From assembly GCF_003258595.1 (NCBI RefSeq), contig NZ_QHHQ01000015.1, forward strand, positions 1-49,732: DNA of 49,732 nt, given 5' to 3'. The position numbers and the translations under genes were made by a program. Positions 16,183 through 24,678 of the stretch are shown in pieces (the stretch's first letter is position 1; every line of letters begins with the position of its first letter). The DNA is from Acuticoccus sediminis. Its GTDB lineage: Bacteria; Pseudomonadota; Alphaproteobacteria; Rhizobiales; Amorphaceae. A model generated the notes under the pieces. That model searched no databases. It had not been told where the DNA came from and was given only the letters and a program-made list of their open reading frames with translations.

Positions 16183-17115
16183 TCAGATAGCCGCGAGCGC
16201 GGACCAGTTGATGCCGCCGTCGCGGCTCTGCATCAGGCCGCCATCCAGCGAAGCAACGATGTGATCAGGATCGGCCGGGTGCACCGCTACTGCGGTGACG
16301 AACCCATCTGCGGCGTGTGACCAGGTGGCGCCGGCGTCGCTGGACGTCCAGATGCCTGACGGCAGGGCGGCATAGAGAGTTTCGGGCGCGGAAGGGGCGC
16401 TCACCAGCGCATGAACCGGCTCGCCCGTCGGGAGCGGTGCCACGGAAGACGGCGCATCGCCGGAAACCAGAGCGTCCATCGCGTTGCCGGGCTGGACGTC
16501 CTGCCAGCGGCATAAACAGTCGGGGACACGTGTGAGCCCCTTCTCGGTGCCGGCGTAGATCCAGATCCCACCCATGCCGGTCAGGAGATCGACTGAGGCC
16601 AGCGCCAGAAGCTCACGTTCGGCGTCTTTGAGCCACGGGCGGTCCATAGCAAGGCTCCAGCTTTGGCCGGCGTCCTCGCTCTTCCAGAGGCCGTCGCCTC
16701 GGACCGTTGCGTAGATCATATCAGGCTGCCCGGCCGCGATGGCCACAGCGTCGACTTCACCTTCGGCGAGCCCGCGAGAGAGGCCTTCCCAGGTGCGTCC
16801 ACCGTCTTCAGACAGCGCGACGCCGCCAGAGGCGAGACCGGCAATAATTCGGCCAGGTCGTTCGGGGTGCGTTGCGAGAGCCAGGACGGCGGCAGGGACC
16901 GGCAGCGCCGTCCACGAGCTTCCGCCATCATCGCTGCGGATTAGATCTGAACGCGCCGCGAGCAAGGCGTCACCGGCGAAGGCTAGTGCCACCACTGCTG
17001 AGTTTGCCGGTTCGGCACCAAGCAGAACCTTTGGTAGCGCAAACACTCCGGCCGCGGCGCCGGACGAGAAAAGGAATCTGCGACGCGTTAACGTCAAATA
17101 CGATGGGCCGGGCAT
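16183..17115 (-). CDS. Tat-exported BNR/sialidase-like repeat protein
   Basis: A 310-residue protein with a twin-arginine signal (RRRFLFSSGAAAGVFALP) and repeated BNR/Asp-box signatures: SDDGGSSWTALP, SEDGGRTWEGL, SEDAGQSWSLA, SSDAGATWSHA and SRDGGINWSAL. These build a beta-propeller as in sialidases and photosystem II assembly factors. The enzymatic role is unclear; similar proteins are seen near copper genes. It is first gene after CueR on the minus strand apart from the small gene at 17255. Confidence 0.75.
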   Translation of the reverse strand: MPGPSYLTLTRRRFLFSSGAAAGVFALPKVLLGAEPANSAVVALAFAGDALLAARSDLIRSDDGGSSWTALPVPAAVLALATHPERPGRIIAGLASGGVALSEDGGRTWEGLSRGLAEGEVDAVAIAAGQPDMIYATVRGDGLWKSEDAGQSWSLAMDRPWLKDAERELLALASVDLLTGMGGIWIYAGTEKGLTRVPDCLCRWQDVQPGNAMDALVSGDAPSSVAPLPTGEPVHALVSAPSAPETLYAALPSGIWTSSDAGATWSHAADGFVTAVAVHPADPDHIVASLDGGLMQSRDGGINWSALAAI

Positions 17116-17254
17116 GGCAACTCCTCATCAAACCCTCGGTCCTCCGCCGCGGCCGGAAGGCGCGCTAAGCGGTGGAAGCACTACGCATCGGGGCACACGC
17201 GCCACCGAGGCACGGGATGACGTGCCGGCTGCGCTCGTGCGGCCGGGCGTCAGA

Positions 17255-17599
17255 TCAGATGAGGTTTCGAGGAGGGTGTTTGGCTGGAGGGCTTGCAATG
17301 CCGCGGAAATCCTGCGTCACCCCTGGCCCAAGCGCCTCGCGTAAAGCCGAGACGATGACGTGTGGCTGCGGCGCAAGCACAACTGCGAAACCGCCCGCTC
17401 CGCAGACGAAGCCGCACGCGAGACCCATTTCGCCTGCGTCGGTGTCGTCACAGGCGTCGCAGTCGGGCATGTGCATCGCAGCATCATCGGAGGCGATCAT
17501 GGCGGCGGCCATCTCCGCCGAGCCCGCTGCTTGCGCAACCGAGCTCGCCGCGAATGCGGCGAGGACGGCAACGCGGATCAGGCGGGCCACGAACTTCAT
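17255..17599 (-). CDS. Secreted Cys/Met-rich small protein
   Basis: A 114-residue protein with signal peptide (VARLIRVAVLAAFAASSVAQAA) and a cluster MHMPDCDACDDTDAG plus CGFVC. It is reminiscent of DUF2946-like small periplasmic proteins; I am not certain of the family. The motif suggests metal binding. The flanking gaps (17116-17254 and 17600-17688) show nothing else. Confidence 0.5.
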   Translation of the reverse strand: MKFVARLIRVAVLAAFAASSVAQAAGSAEMAAAMIASDDAAMHMPDCDACDDTDAGEMGLACGFVCGAGGFAVVLAPQPHVIVSALREALGPGVTQDFRGIASPPAKHPPRNLI

Positions 17600-17688
17600 G
17601 AGATGAGCCTATCCTGCAGTGAGCCGGGTTTCCACCAGGCAGTGCTGGCAATCGGATGAGCGACTGAACGGCCGCGTTATCGATGGTG

Positions 17689-18084
17689 TCAGTCCGTTCC
17701 GAAGTTCGCCAGATCGTTCATAATCGGACAGTCGGGGCGATCGTCGCGGTGACAGCGCATCACGAGATCACAAAGCGTCGCGCTCAGCGCCTGCAGTTCC
17801 CCGATCTTGTGCTCGATACGAGCAAGATGCTTTTCGGCGATTGCGTGGACATCTGAACTCGATCTCTCGCGATCGTCATAAAGTGACAGGAGGGTCCGGC
17901 ACTCCTCAATGCTGAATCCGAGAGATCGGGCGCGGCCCAGGAACGCCAGCTTGTGCAGGTCGTGAGGGGCAAAATCCCGGTATCCATTCTCGCTACGCGA
18001 GGGTCGCACGAGACCGATGTCCTCGTAGTAGCGGATGGTCTTTGCGGGCAAACCGCTCTGTTCCGCCACATCTCCGATGTTCAT
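17689..18084 (-). CDS. cueR: CueR-type MerR copper regulator
   Basis: A 131-residue MerR protein from the ATG at 18084 (MNIGDVAEQSGLPAKTIRYY). It has the N-terminal winged HTH, a dimerisation coiled coil and the metal loop Cys-x7-Cys in CHRDDRPDCP near the C terminus, the CueR signature for Cu(I)/Ag(I)/Au(I). It is divergent from the CopA ATPase, with mirror-image 19-bp-spacer promoters between them, so it likely activates both copA and itself. The longer open frame (from 18255) crosses its own promoter and is rejected. Confidence 0.9.
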   Translation of the reverse strand: MNIGDVAEQSGLPAKTIRYYEDIGLVRPSRSENGYRDFAPHDLHKLAFLGRARSLGFSIEECRTLLSLYDDRERSSSDVHAIAEKHLARIEHKIGELQALSATLCDLVMRCHRDDRPDCPIMNDLANFGTD

Positions 18085-18115
18085 AGGCGATACTTCTCGC
18101 TCTGTCCTGGACGAG

Positions 18116-18146
18116 CACATACAGATTCCACCTGCTGGAAGGTCAA
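18116..18146 (-). promoter_or_regulatory. CueR-type promoter for cueR (19-bp spacer)
   Basis: On the minus strand TTGACC (18146-18141) and TATGTG (18121-18116) are separated by 19 bases that include TTCCAGCAGGTGGAA. This matches the copA promoter in mirror image, so the regulator probably controls itself. Confidence 0.7.
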
Positions 18147-18173
18147 GTGCGTGAGAGCCATTTTTTTTCGCGG

Positions 18174-18204
18174 TTGACCTTCCAGCAGGTGGAACCCCTA
18201 CTTT
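18174..18204 (+). promoter_or_regulatory. CueR-type promoter for copA (19-bp spacer)
   Basis: TTGACC (18174-18179), a 19-base spacer with the dyad ACCTTCC ... GGAACCC, and a -10-like TACTTT (18199-18204). The overlong spacer and dyad are the classic MerR-activated arrangement. It places the ATPase start downstream, at 18234. Confidence 0.75.
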
Positions 18205-18233
18205 TCGCGGCGATATCAATCGGAGGACCGAAG

Positions 18234-20687
18234 GTGGATGCAGCGCGTGCTTCAACGGGAATGGCCAGAGACCCGGTCTGCGGCATGGCCGTCGAGCCGA
18301 ATGACAGCAGTCCGCATTATGAGCATGAAGGCCACGTCTATCACTTCTGCTCCGAGAAGTGCCGGTCCAGGTTCGCCGCCTCGCCTGGCGACTTCATCGA
18401 AGCAGTTGATCCGGTCTGCGGCATGTCCGTCGATCGCGCGACGGCTAAGCACCGGTCCTCGCACTCGGGGGAAAAGTTCTACTTCTGCTCAGCCCGCTGC
18501 AAGGAGAAGTTCGACGCGGCGCCCGAGACCTACCTGAAGGGCAAGCCGACGCCGGAGCCGATGCCGGCGGGCACGATCTACACGTGCCCGATGCATCCCG
18601 AAATCGAGCAGGTCGGACCCGGAGACTGCCCGATCTGCGGAATGGCACTCGAGCCGAAGGGCGTGCCTCAAGGGGACGTGGGCCCGAACCCCGAGCTGGT
18701 CGACTTCTCCCGCAGGTTCTGGATCGGTGCCGCGCTGACAGTGCCGGTACTCCTCCTCGCGATGGGGGGCTATGTCGGCATGCCGGTCCGCACTTGGGTC
18801 GGCGAGCGTCTTTCCCATTGGCTCGAACTCATCCTGGCCACGCCGGTGATCCTTTGGGCGGGCTGGCCCTTCCTGGTGCGCGGATGGAAGTCCTTTCGCA
18901 GCAGGAACCTGAACATGTTCAGCCTGATCGGCATGGGCATCTTCGCGGCGTGGGCGTTCAGCACCGTCGCCGTGATCGCCCCCGGCCTCTTCCCGAGCGG
19001 ATTCCGCGACGCCGAAGGAAACGTCGGCATCTATTTTGAGGCCGGTGCGGTCATCGTGGTGCTCGTGCTGCTTGGCCAGATCCTTGAGCTGCGTGCGCGC
19101 GAGCGAACTGGTTCCGCGATCCGAGCGCTGCTCGACCTCGCGGCGAAGAACGCGCGCGTCATCCGTGAAGACGGCAGCGAAGAGGAGGTGCCGCTCGAGG
19201 AGGTGCAGCTTGGCGACCGCCTCCGCGTTCGCCCCGGCGAGAAGGTGCCGGTGGACGGCGAGGTGGTCGAGGGGCGGTCGTCAGTCGATGAATCGATGCT
19301 CACCGGTGAGCCGGTGCCGGTCGAGAAGGTCGCGGGTGATCCTGTCACCGGCGCCACGATCAATGGCACCGGCAGCTTGGTCATCGAGGCCAGGCGTGTC
19401 GGCAAGGACACGATGCTCGCGCAGATCGTGGAGATGGTCGCGGCTGCGCAGAGGTCGCGCGCCCCGATCCAGAAGCTGGCGGACGCGGTGGCGGGCCACT
19501 TCGTGCCGGCTGTCATCGCCATTGCGGCTCTCGCATTCATCGCCTGGTCGTTCTGGGGGCCGGCGCCGGCGCTGGCCTACGCCCTGGTCTCTGCGATCGC
19601 GGTCCTCATCATCGCATGTCCCTGCGCGCTCGGCCTCGCAACGCCGATGTCGATCATGACCGCGACGGGGCGCGGTGCGCAGGCAGGCGTGCTCATCAAG
19701 AACGCGGAAGCCCTTGAAGCCTTCGCCAAGGTCGACACGCTGATCGTCGACAAGACCGGAACCCTGACCTTGGGCAAGCCGGAGCTTTCCGCCGTCCTGC
19801 CCGAGAGCGGGCACGACGAGGCCGAGATCCTGCGCCTTGCGGCGAGCCTCGAGCGAGGTTCCGAGCATCCCTTGGCGGAGGCCATCGTCCGAGGTGCCGA
19901 GGCGCGCGGCCTTGCGTTCCTCAAGGCCGACAAGTTCGAGGCGGTCACCGGGATGGGCGTGAAAGGCACGGTCGACGGCAAGGCGGTCGCCTTGGGCAAT
20001 GCGAAGATGCTCGCGGAGCTCGGAGTCCAGGCGCCGGCCGCGGCCGAGACCGCAAACGCCCGGCGCGACGAAGGAGAGACCGTCATGTTCGTCGTCGTCG
20101 ACGGACAGGTCGCGGGTCTCGTGAGCGTTGCGGACCCGGTCAAGGAAACGACGCCGGCCGCGCTCAAGACGCTGCATGACCTCGGCTTCCGGATTGTCAT
20201 GGCGACGGGCGACAACGAGCGGACGGCTCGCGCCGTCGCAGGCCGTCTCGGCATCGAGGAGATCCGCGCCGACGTGCTGCCTGAGGACAAGGCGCGGATC
20301 GTTCGCGAGTTGCAGGCGGAGGGTTACAAGGTGGCGATGGCCGGGGACGGCGTGAACGATGCGCCGGCACTCGCACAGGCCGATGTCGGCATCGCCATGG
20401 GCACCGGGGCCGATGTCGCAATCGAGAGCGCCGGCTTCACCCTGGTCAAGGGCGATCTCGGCGGGATCGTGAGGGCCCGCCGCCTGTCGCTCGCCACGAT
20501 GCGGAACATTCGGCAGAACCTGTTCTTCGCGATGGTCTACAACGCCGCCGGCGTGCCCATCGCAGCAGGGCTCCTGTATCCGTTCTTCGGGCTCCTGATC
20601 TCGCCGATGTTCGCTGCCGCGGCGATGAGTCTCTCGTCCATTTCAGTCATCGGTAACGCGCTTAGGCTGCGGGCCGTGCGACTCTGA
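18234..20687 (+). CDS. copA: P1B-1-type Cu(I)-exporting ATPase with YHS-YHS-HMBD N terminus
   Basis: An 817-residue copper P-type ATPase. Instead of HMA domains it has two YHS domains (about 13-57 and 58-101, each with DPVCGM and later CxxxC-type cysteines) and a heavy-metal-binding domain (115-142, [11 protein letters not shown] ... CPICGMAL). The catalytic core has CPC (462-464), DKTGT (506-510), HP (545-546), TGDN (658-661) and GDGVND (704-709). A YN pair and a C-terminal MSLSS-type segment fit P1B-1 Cu(I) export. The start is GTG at 18234 with GGAGGA 6 bases upstream and downstream of the CueR promoter. Confidence 0.9.
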   Translation: MDAARASTGMARDPVCGMAVEPNDSSPHYEHEGHVYHFCSEKCRSRFAASPGDFIEAVDPVCGMSVDRATAKHRSSHSGEKFYFCSARCKEKFDAAPETYLKGKPTPEPMPAGTIYTCPMHPEIEQVGPGDCPICGMALEPKGVPQGDVGPNPELVDFSRRFWIGAALTVPVLLLAMGGYVGMPVRTWVGERLSHWLELILATPVILWAGWPFLVRGWKSFRSRNLNMFSLIGMGIFAAWAFSTVAVIAPGLFPSGFRDAEGNVGIYFEAGAVIVVLVLLGQILELRARERTGSAIRALLDLAAKNARVIREDGSEEEVPLEEVQLGDRLRVRPGEKVPVDGEVVEGRSSVDESMLTGEPVPVEKVAGDPVTGATINGTGSLVIEARRVGKDTMLAQIVEMVAAAQRSRAPIQKLADAVAGHFVPAVIAIAALAFIAWSFWGPAPALAYALVSAIAVLIIACPCALGLATPMSIMTATGRGAQAGVLIKNAEALEAFAKVDTLIVDKTGTLTLGKPELSAVLPESGHDEAEILRLAASLERGSEHPLAEAIVRGAEARGLAFLKADKFEAVTGMGVKGTVDGKAVALGNAKMLAELGVQAPAAAETANARRDEGETVMFVVVDGQVAGLVSVADPVKETTPAALKTLHDLGFRIVMATGDNERTARAVAGRLGIEEIRADVLPEDKARIVRELQAEGYKVAMAGDGVNDAPALAQADVGIAMGTGADVAIESAGFTLVKGDLGGIVRARRLSLATMRNIRQNLFFAMVYNAAGVPIAAGLLYPFFGLLISPMFAAAAMSLSSISVIGNALRLRAVRL

Positions 20688-20748
20688 CTAGATGTTTCGT
20701 CCCAGGCTTTGATGGTGCAATCTTTTCGCCATAGTGGAAGGAGGCACT

Positions 20749-20865
20749 ATGGGCCAGGTTCACCACGCAAGCGCCACAACGACTGCGGCAGTCCGTCGAG
20801 CGATACAGCATAGTTAAGAGAGCCTGAGGACCTTGGCGAAGCGCCAAGTGATCAACTGTGGCGAA
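20749..20865 (+). pseudogene. IS481-like transposase fragment
   Basis: The ATG at 20749 opens MGQVHHASATTTAAVRRAI, then QHS, a stop, ESLRTLAKR, which is the familiar N terminus of an IS481-type transposase with an internal TAA. Sequence before it (about 20695-20748) looks like the element's left end. It is cut off after about 40 codons where an IS66 relic begins. Confidence 0.55.
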
Positions 20866-21040
20866 CCAGAAGAAGCGCTCCAGGTCGGTGCGGCGCCGCA
20901 TTGGCGTAGCGATGACTTCGGTGGTATTGTGTTTTCCGTGGATGCGCCCGGGCTCGCTGATCCAGCGCTCGAACAGTTCGGCAATGATCAGCGCGGCTGT
21001 CTTCAGACAAGCCGCTCGTCGGACCGGCAAGAGCCCTGCC
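20866..21040 (-). pseudogene. IS66 TnpC fragment
   Basis: Minus-strand translation contains LKTAALIIAELFERWISEP and RRTDLERFFW, closely matching the C-terminal third of the IS66 transposase at 48410-49584 (KTAAPIVAELFERWLAE ... RRADLERFLN). It is only about 55 codons long, a relic nested between an IS481 fragment and the IS630 element. The bases up to 21136 hold nothing else recognisable. Confidence 0.6.
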
Positions 21041-21136
21041 GGTGTTCTTTTCAAGATGCCAAAGCGGCCCATGCGCTCAACATTTACCTCAAGGCCCGCG
21101 ACAGATCGGATCAGTAATAGAACGACACGGATACTC

Positions 21137-22194
21137 TAGAGCGGGTCCCCCTCGATCAGACTCAGGGGGGATTCCCGAATCAGCGGGGATCTGATTCACA
21201 GTGATGGCTGGTGATGGAGGCCAGCCATCATGCCGAAAATTCTTTCGCTGGATCTTCGCAACCGGGTCGTTCGAGCGATCGAGGGCCGGCTTTCGTGTCG
21301 GCAGGCTGCCGCGCGCTTCGATGTCAGCGTGTCAAGCGCGATCCGCTGGCACAGCGCGTGGCGCAAGAGCGGGTGTTGCGCGGCAAAAGCCCAGGGCGGC
21401 GATCGCTGGTCCCACCGAAGCGCATGCGCACGCCATCCGCGCCATCCTGGACGCGAAGGCCGACATAACGCTGCGCGAGTTGAAGGCCGAACTCGGCCGG
21501 CGCGGCAGATCCGTGTCGGTCGCAGCGTTGTGGCGCTTCTTCCGCCGGCACGACATCAGCCTGAAAAAAAGACCGGCCACGCCGCCGAGCAGGAGCGGCC
21601 CGACATTCTCCTGCGCCGGCAGGCCTGGTTCGAGACCCAGCTCGACCGCTCGACCTCGACCCGGAGCGGCTGATCTTCATCGACGAGACCTGGACCAACA
21701 CGAAGATGGCCCGCACCCACGGGCGCTGCCCTCGCGGGACGAGGCTGCGCCTGGCGCTGCCCCATGGCCACTGGAAGACGACGACATTGGTGGCGGGCCT
21801 GTCATCCAAGGGCATCGTGGCGCCGATGGTGCTCGGCCGTGCCATCAACCGCGTCTGGTTCGAGGCCTATGTGGAACAGGTTCTCGCTCCCGTCCTGTCG
21901 CCCGGCGACATCGTCGTCATGGACAACCTCGGCAGCCACAAGGGCCGACGGGTTCGCGCCATGATCGAGGCGGCAGGCGCCGAGCTCCGCTTCCTGCCCC
22001 CCTACAGCCCCGACTTCAACCCGATCGAGAAAGCCTTCTCACAAATCAAAGCCCATCTGAGGAAGGCCGCCGAGCGCACCGTCGGCGGTCTCTGGAATCG
22101 GATCGGCGAGGTCATCGAACTCGTCACGCAGCAACACGCCCGAAACTACTTCGCCGCCGCCGGATATGAACCAAACTAAACGAATCACGCTCTA
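21137..22194 (+). mobile_element. IS630-family element, transposase frameshifted
   Basis: Both ends start TAGAGCG reading inwards (TA target duplication typical of IS630/Tc1). Inside, the transposase begins MPKILSLDLRNRVVRAIEGR at 21230. It needs about three frame changes (near 21390, 21570 and 21650) to read through to IFIDETWTNTK, VVMDNLGSHKG and PPYSPDFNPIEKAF, the DDE catalytic core, ending at 22179. The element is about 1.06 kb, a normal size, but its transposase is inactive as written. One -1 shift is usual in some IS630 elements; three are not. Confidence 0.8.
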
Positions 22195-22213
22195 GCGCAA
22201 ATAAACAGAGCTG

Positions 22214-22654
22214 CTATTCCAGCGTTCGGCCCCGATGCACCAATACTGGCGCGGTGATACCATCAATTTCCATCTCAACGAGTATATGATCTAAATCTTC
22301 GGGCGTGATTTCGTTTGCCGGGACCGTCGCGACGAGATGGGACGTCGAAAAGTCGAGTTCCTCGTCATACTGCATCAAGAGACCGGGCCCCGAAGGATCC
22401 AGTGGATTTTCGCCGACGACAATGGTCGAGACAGTGCCGCCGACCGTGAGGCCGTTCAAGCGCGCAGGCTGGGTGCCGGAGTTCTCAAGCGTAAATGAAA
22501 CTCGCAATTGACCCTGGTTGTCCATCCGACGAACTGTGACGTTGGTGATGTCGATCCCATCGCTGACCTTGGCGTCGGGAAAAGATCCGGCCGCTTGGAC
22601 GGCGTCTCCTAAAAGCAGCATTCCTGCAATTATCACGAACTTTTTCGCGGTCAT
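22214..22654 (-). CDS. Secreted protein of unknown function in copper cluster
   Basis: A 146-residue protein with signal peptide (KFVIIAGMLLLGDAVQAAG) and a beta-rich mature part (SDGIDITNVTVRRMD, RVSFTLENSGTQPARLNGLT). The pattern of an immunoglobulin-like fold with VTVRR and FTLEN recalls PCuAC-like or copper-chaperone proteins, but the Met/His ligands are not clear. I do not assign a family. It is separated from the next minus-strand gene by about 65 bases. Confidence 0.5.
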   Translation of the reverse strand: MTAKKFVIIAGMLLLGDAVQAAGSFPDAKVSDGIDITNVTVRRMDNQGQLRVSFTLENSGTQPARLNGLTVGGTVSTIVVGENPLDPSGPGLLMQYDEELDFSTSHLVATVPANEITPEDLDHILVEMEIDGITAPVLVHRGRTLE

Positions 22655-22721
22655 CTTGTAGTTCCTTCTGACGACTCGGAATCCCGAGCGTAGTTTGCGT
22701 TAACTGGCCAAGGGCGGGCTC

Positions 22722-23753
22722 TTAGTGAATGGAAGACCCCAAGTGCCTTTCTAGCTCAATACATCGAACGGACACGTCACAACACATTTGCCTATAGCGT
22801 AATAATTCGCGAAACGCGCTCGATAGATCTTTGTGCGCACCAAGAGCTACCGCGATGACTCCCACAGTGAGACCGTCGTTCATTACAAGATAGCCTCCCA
22901 ATCCGATAACAATGACACCGGAAACTCCGATTGAGTATGCGTTACCTGCTTTCATCAAAAATTTTATTCTGTAAGTATTGCATCTATTATTCTGCATTTG
23001 GCAGAATACGTGCTCCATTCCCGTTGCGCCGGAAGACGCCCTGGACACCTTCGCTGCGAGTATTCGCATCAATCGGATACGATCACGCCAGGTCCGACTG
23101 AGTTTGGTCTGCATCCATGCTGTCCAACAGAGCTGGAGCGGGATGAGCGCAATCATGGCGATCGCCAAGATAAAACTCTGTGCCATGATGAATACCACCA
23201 CGGTTAAGAACAGACCGACCTGGATTAGTGGAAGAATTATCATCTCACCGGCAAAACCACCGATCGGCTCAACTTCCTGTGAAAGAAGCGGAATAATCCC
23301 ACTCCCACCTCGCTTGACGCGGCGCTGCGTCCAAACGGAATAAATATTCCGCCGGAGGACGATCAGGATCTGCTCGCACATTCGCCCCTGCAGCATATTT
23401 ACTGCGAATCGGAACCCAGATTGGATTGCAGCCAAAACCATCATCGTTCCGATCATTATCAATAACATTGCAAATTGCGATACGTCTGACCCAAAAATTT
23501 CAACTGGAAAATGGCCTGAATCTATAACAGAATTGATAGTTGTTTTAACAAGCTCAAGATTTATGTACGTCAATACCAATATCAACAGCCCAAGCGCGCT
23601 TGCGATGACTTGGCTTCGCCATGTCGTTCGGATCGCAAAGATGCAAAAGTTATGAAACAGCTGTCTCTCGGGAGAGGGAAACGTACCGGCGCGACCAACA
23701 CGAGATTCGGTGGCGGCCTTATAAGTTGCGGGGTTTATAGCAGCATCTGACAT
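22722..23753 (-). CDS. ABC-type transmembrane domain without ATPase partner
   Basis: A 343-residue protein with about six hydrophobic helices (for example SALGLLILVLTYINLEL, FAMLLIMIGTMMVLAAI, IGVSGVIVIGLGGYLVM) and a type-1 exporter-like coupling region. It most resembles the membrane domain of a type-1 ABC exporter or an SbmA/BacA-like protein. No nucleotide-binding domain is present in this gene or next to it. Base composition is visibly more AT-rich than its neighbours, suggesting separate origin. Substrate unknown. Confidence 0.55.
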   Translation of the reverse strand: MSDAAINPATYKAATESRVGRAGTFPSPERQLFHNFCIFAIRTTWRSQVIASALGLLILVLTYINLELVKTTINSVIDSGHFPVEIFGSDVSQFAMLLIMIGTMMVLAAIQSGFRFAVNMLQGRMCEQILIVLRRNIYSVWTQRRVKRGGSGIIPLLSQEVEPIGGFAGEMIILPLIQVGLFLTVVVFIMAQSFILAIAMIALIPLQLCWTAWMQTKLSRTWRDRIRLMRILAAKVSRASSGATGMEHVFCQMQNNRCNTYRIKFLMKAGNAYSIGVSGVIVIGLGGYLVMNDGLTVGVIAVALGAHKDLSSAFRELLRYRQMCCDVSVRCIELERHLGSSIH

Positions 23754-23805
23754 CGGCTAGGCTCCATCCCTGGCGCCGCACGCACGGGTACAAAACAAGT
23801 TCAGA

Positions 23806-23831
23806 GGGACGCCGCCTATCCGGCGGCGCCC
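23806..23831 (-). terminator. Hairpin terminator after cusF-like gene
   Basis: GGGACGCCGCC-tatc-GGCGGCGCCCC-type stem lies between the CusF-like stop and the ABC gene. In the minus direction it is followed by a T-rich stretch (CTTGTTTTG). It likely ends the upstream copper operon. Confidence 0.55.
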
Positions 23832-23839
23832 CGGTTTCT

Positions 23840-24118
23840 TTATTCGATTTCAACGATTGTAAGTTTTCCCTTCACGCGATCAGCTGTGAAGCTAATGGAG
23901 CGGCCAACTGATAAGTTTTCGATCATTGAAGGCTCTGCAACCTCGAAAACCATCGTCATTCCGGGCATGTCGAGGTTGGCGAGCGGTCCATGCTTCACCG
24001 TAACCCGATTGCGCCGGGCGTCAATCTTGGTCACTTCACCCTGTGACGTCGGTTCGGCGACTGCGGGGCTCAAGGTGAAGCTTCCGATCAAAGCGGCCGC
24101 GAGTGCGATTTTTTTCAT
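23840..24118 (-). CDS. CusF-like periplasmic copper chaperone
   Basis: A 92-residue secreted protein (signal peptide MKKIALAAALIGSFTLSPAVA). The mature domain GEVTKIDARRNRVTVKHG ... LDMPGMTMVFEV has the His plus Met-x-x-Met-x-Met ligands of CusF/SilF small OB-fold copper chaperones, though the CusF Trp is not obvious. It is last gene of the lipoprotein-TolC-MCO-cupredoxin-CusF operon. It probably carries Cu(I)/Ag(I) to an efflux or oxidase partner. Confidence 0.85.
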   Translation of the reverse strand: MKKIALAAALIGSFTLSPAVAEPTSQGEVTKIDARRNRVTVKHGPLANLDMPGMTMVFEVAEPSMIENLSVGRSISFTADRVKGKLTIVEIE

Positions 24119-24129
24119 GATTTAATCCT

Positions 24130-24654
24130 TCAGGATTCGCTGACAGTCAGGGGACCATGCATTCCCATTTCGTAGTGACCGGGGATGAGGCAGGCGAACT
24201 CGAAGCTACCGGCTTTGGTAAAGCTCCAGATAATTTCTCCGGCAGCGCCAGGCTCCAGCCGCACGGCATTCGCATCGTCGTGCATCATCTCCGGGAAGCG
24301 CCGCATAAGGTCCTTGTGCTCAGCGATCTCTGGCGAAGCGTCCATGACGAACTCATGTTCGAGCACCCCTCTATTCGTGATGGCGAAACGCACGGTTTCA
24401 CCGCGTTTCACCTCGATCACTGCCGGTTCGAAGACCATTGCTCCGTCGTCAGTCTCTTTCATCGTGACGTCGATTGTTCGCGATGCCTTAGATGCGTCCC
24501 CGGGTGAACCGATCGCCATCTCGTCGTGGTGGTCGTCGCTCTCAGCACTCGCATGGCCATCGTCGTGGCCACCAGAGTGGCTGCCAGCGGCGAATGCCGT
24601 AACCGGAGCGATCATGAGCGCGGCAGCAAGCCACGCAGCAGTGTAAAGCTTCAT
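24130..24654 (-). CDS. Secreted cupredoxin (CopI-like)
   Basis: A 174-residue protein with signal peptide, a His/Asp-rich linker (SHSGGHDDGHASAESDDHH) and a C-terminal cupredoxin domain. The type 1 copper ligands are visible as His in LEHEFVMD, Cys in FACLIPGH, the His of that motif, and Met in YEMGMHG. This fits the CopI-type copper-resistance cupredoxins. It lies between the multicopper oxidase and the CusF-like gene and may pass electrons or store copper. Confidence 0.85.
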   Translation of the reverse strand: MKLYTAAWLAAALMIAPVTAFAAGSHSGGHDDGHASAESDDHHDEMAIGSPGDASKASRTIDVTMKETDDGAMVFEPAVIEVKRGETVRFAITNRGVLEHEFVMDASPEIAEHKDLMRRFPEMMHDDANAVRLEPGAAGEIIWSFTKAGSFEFACLIPGHYEMGMHGPLTVSES

Positions 24655-24678
24655 GTTGTCCTCGTGTGTTGAACTTGC

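Noticed and set aside
18161-18168. T8 run between the two CueR promoters as a terminator
   Set aside because: No stem precedes it on either strand; it lies between divergent promoters.
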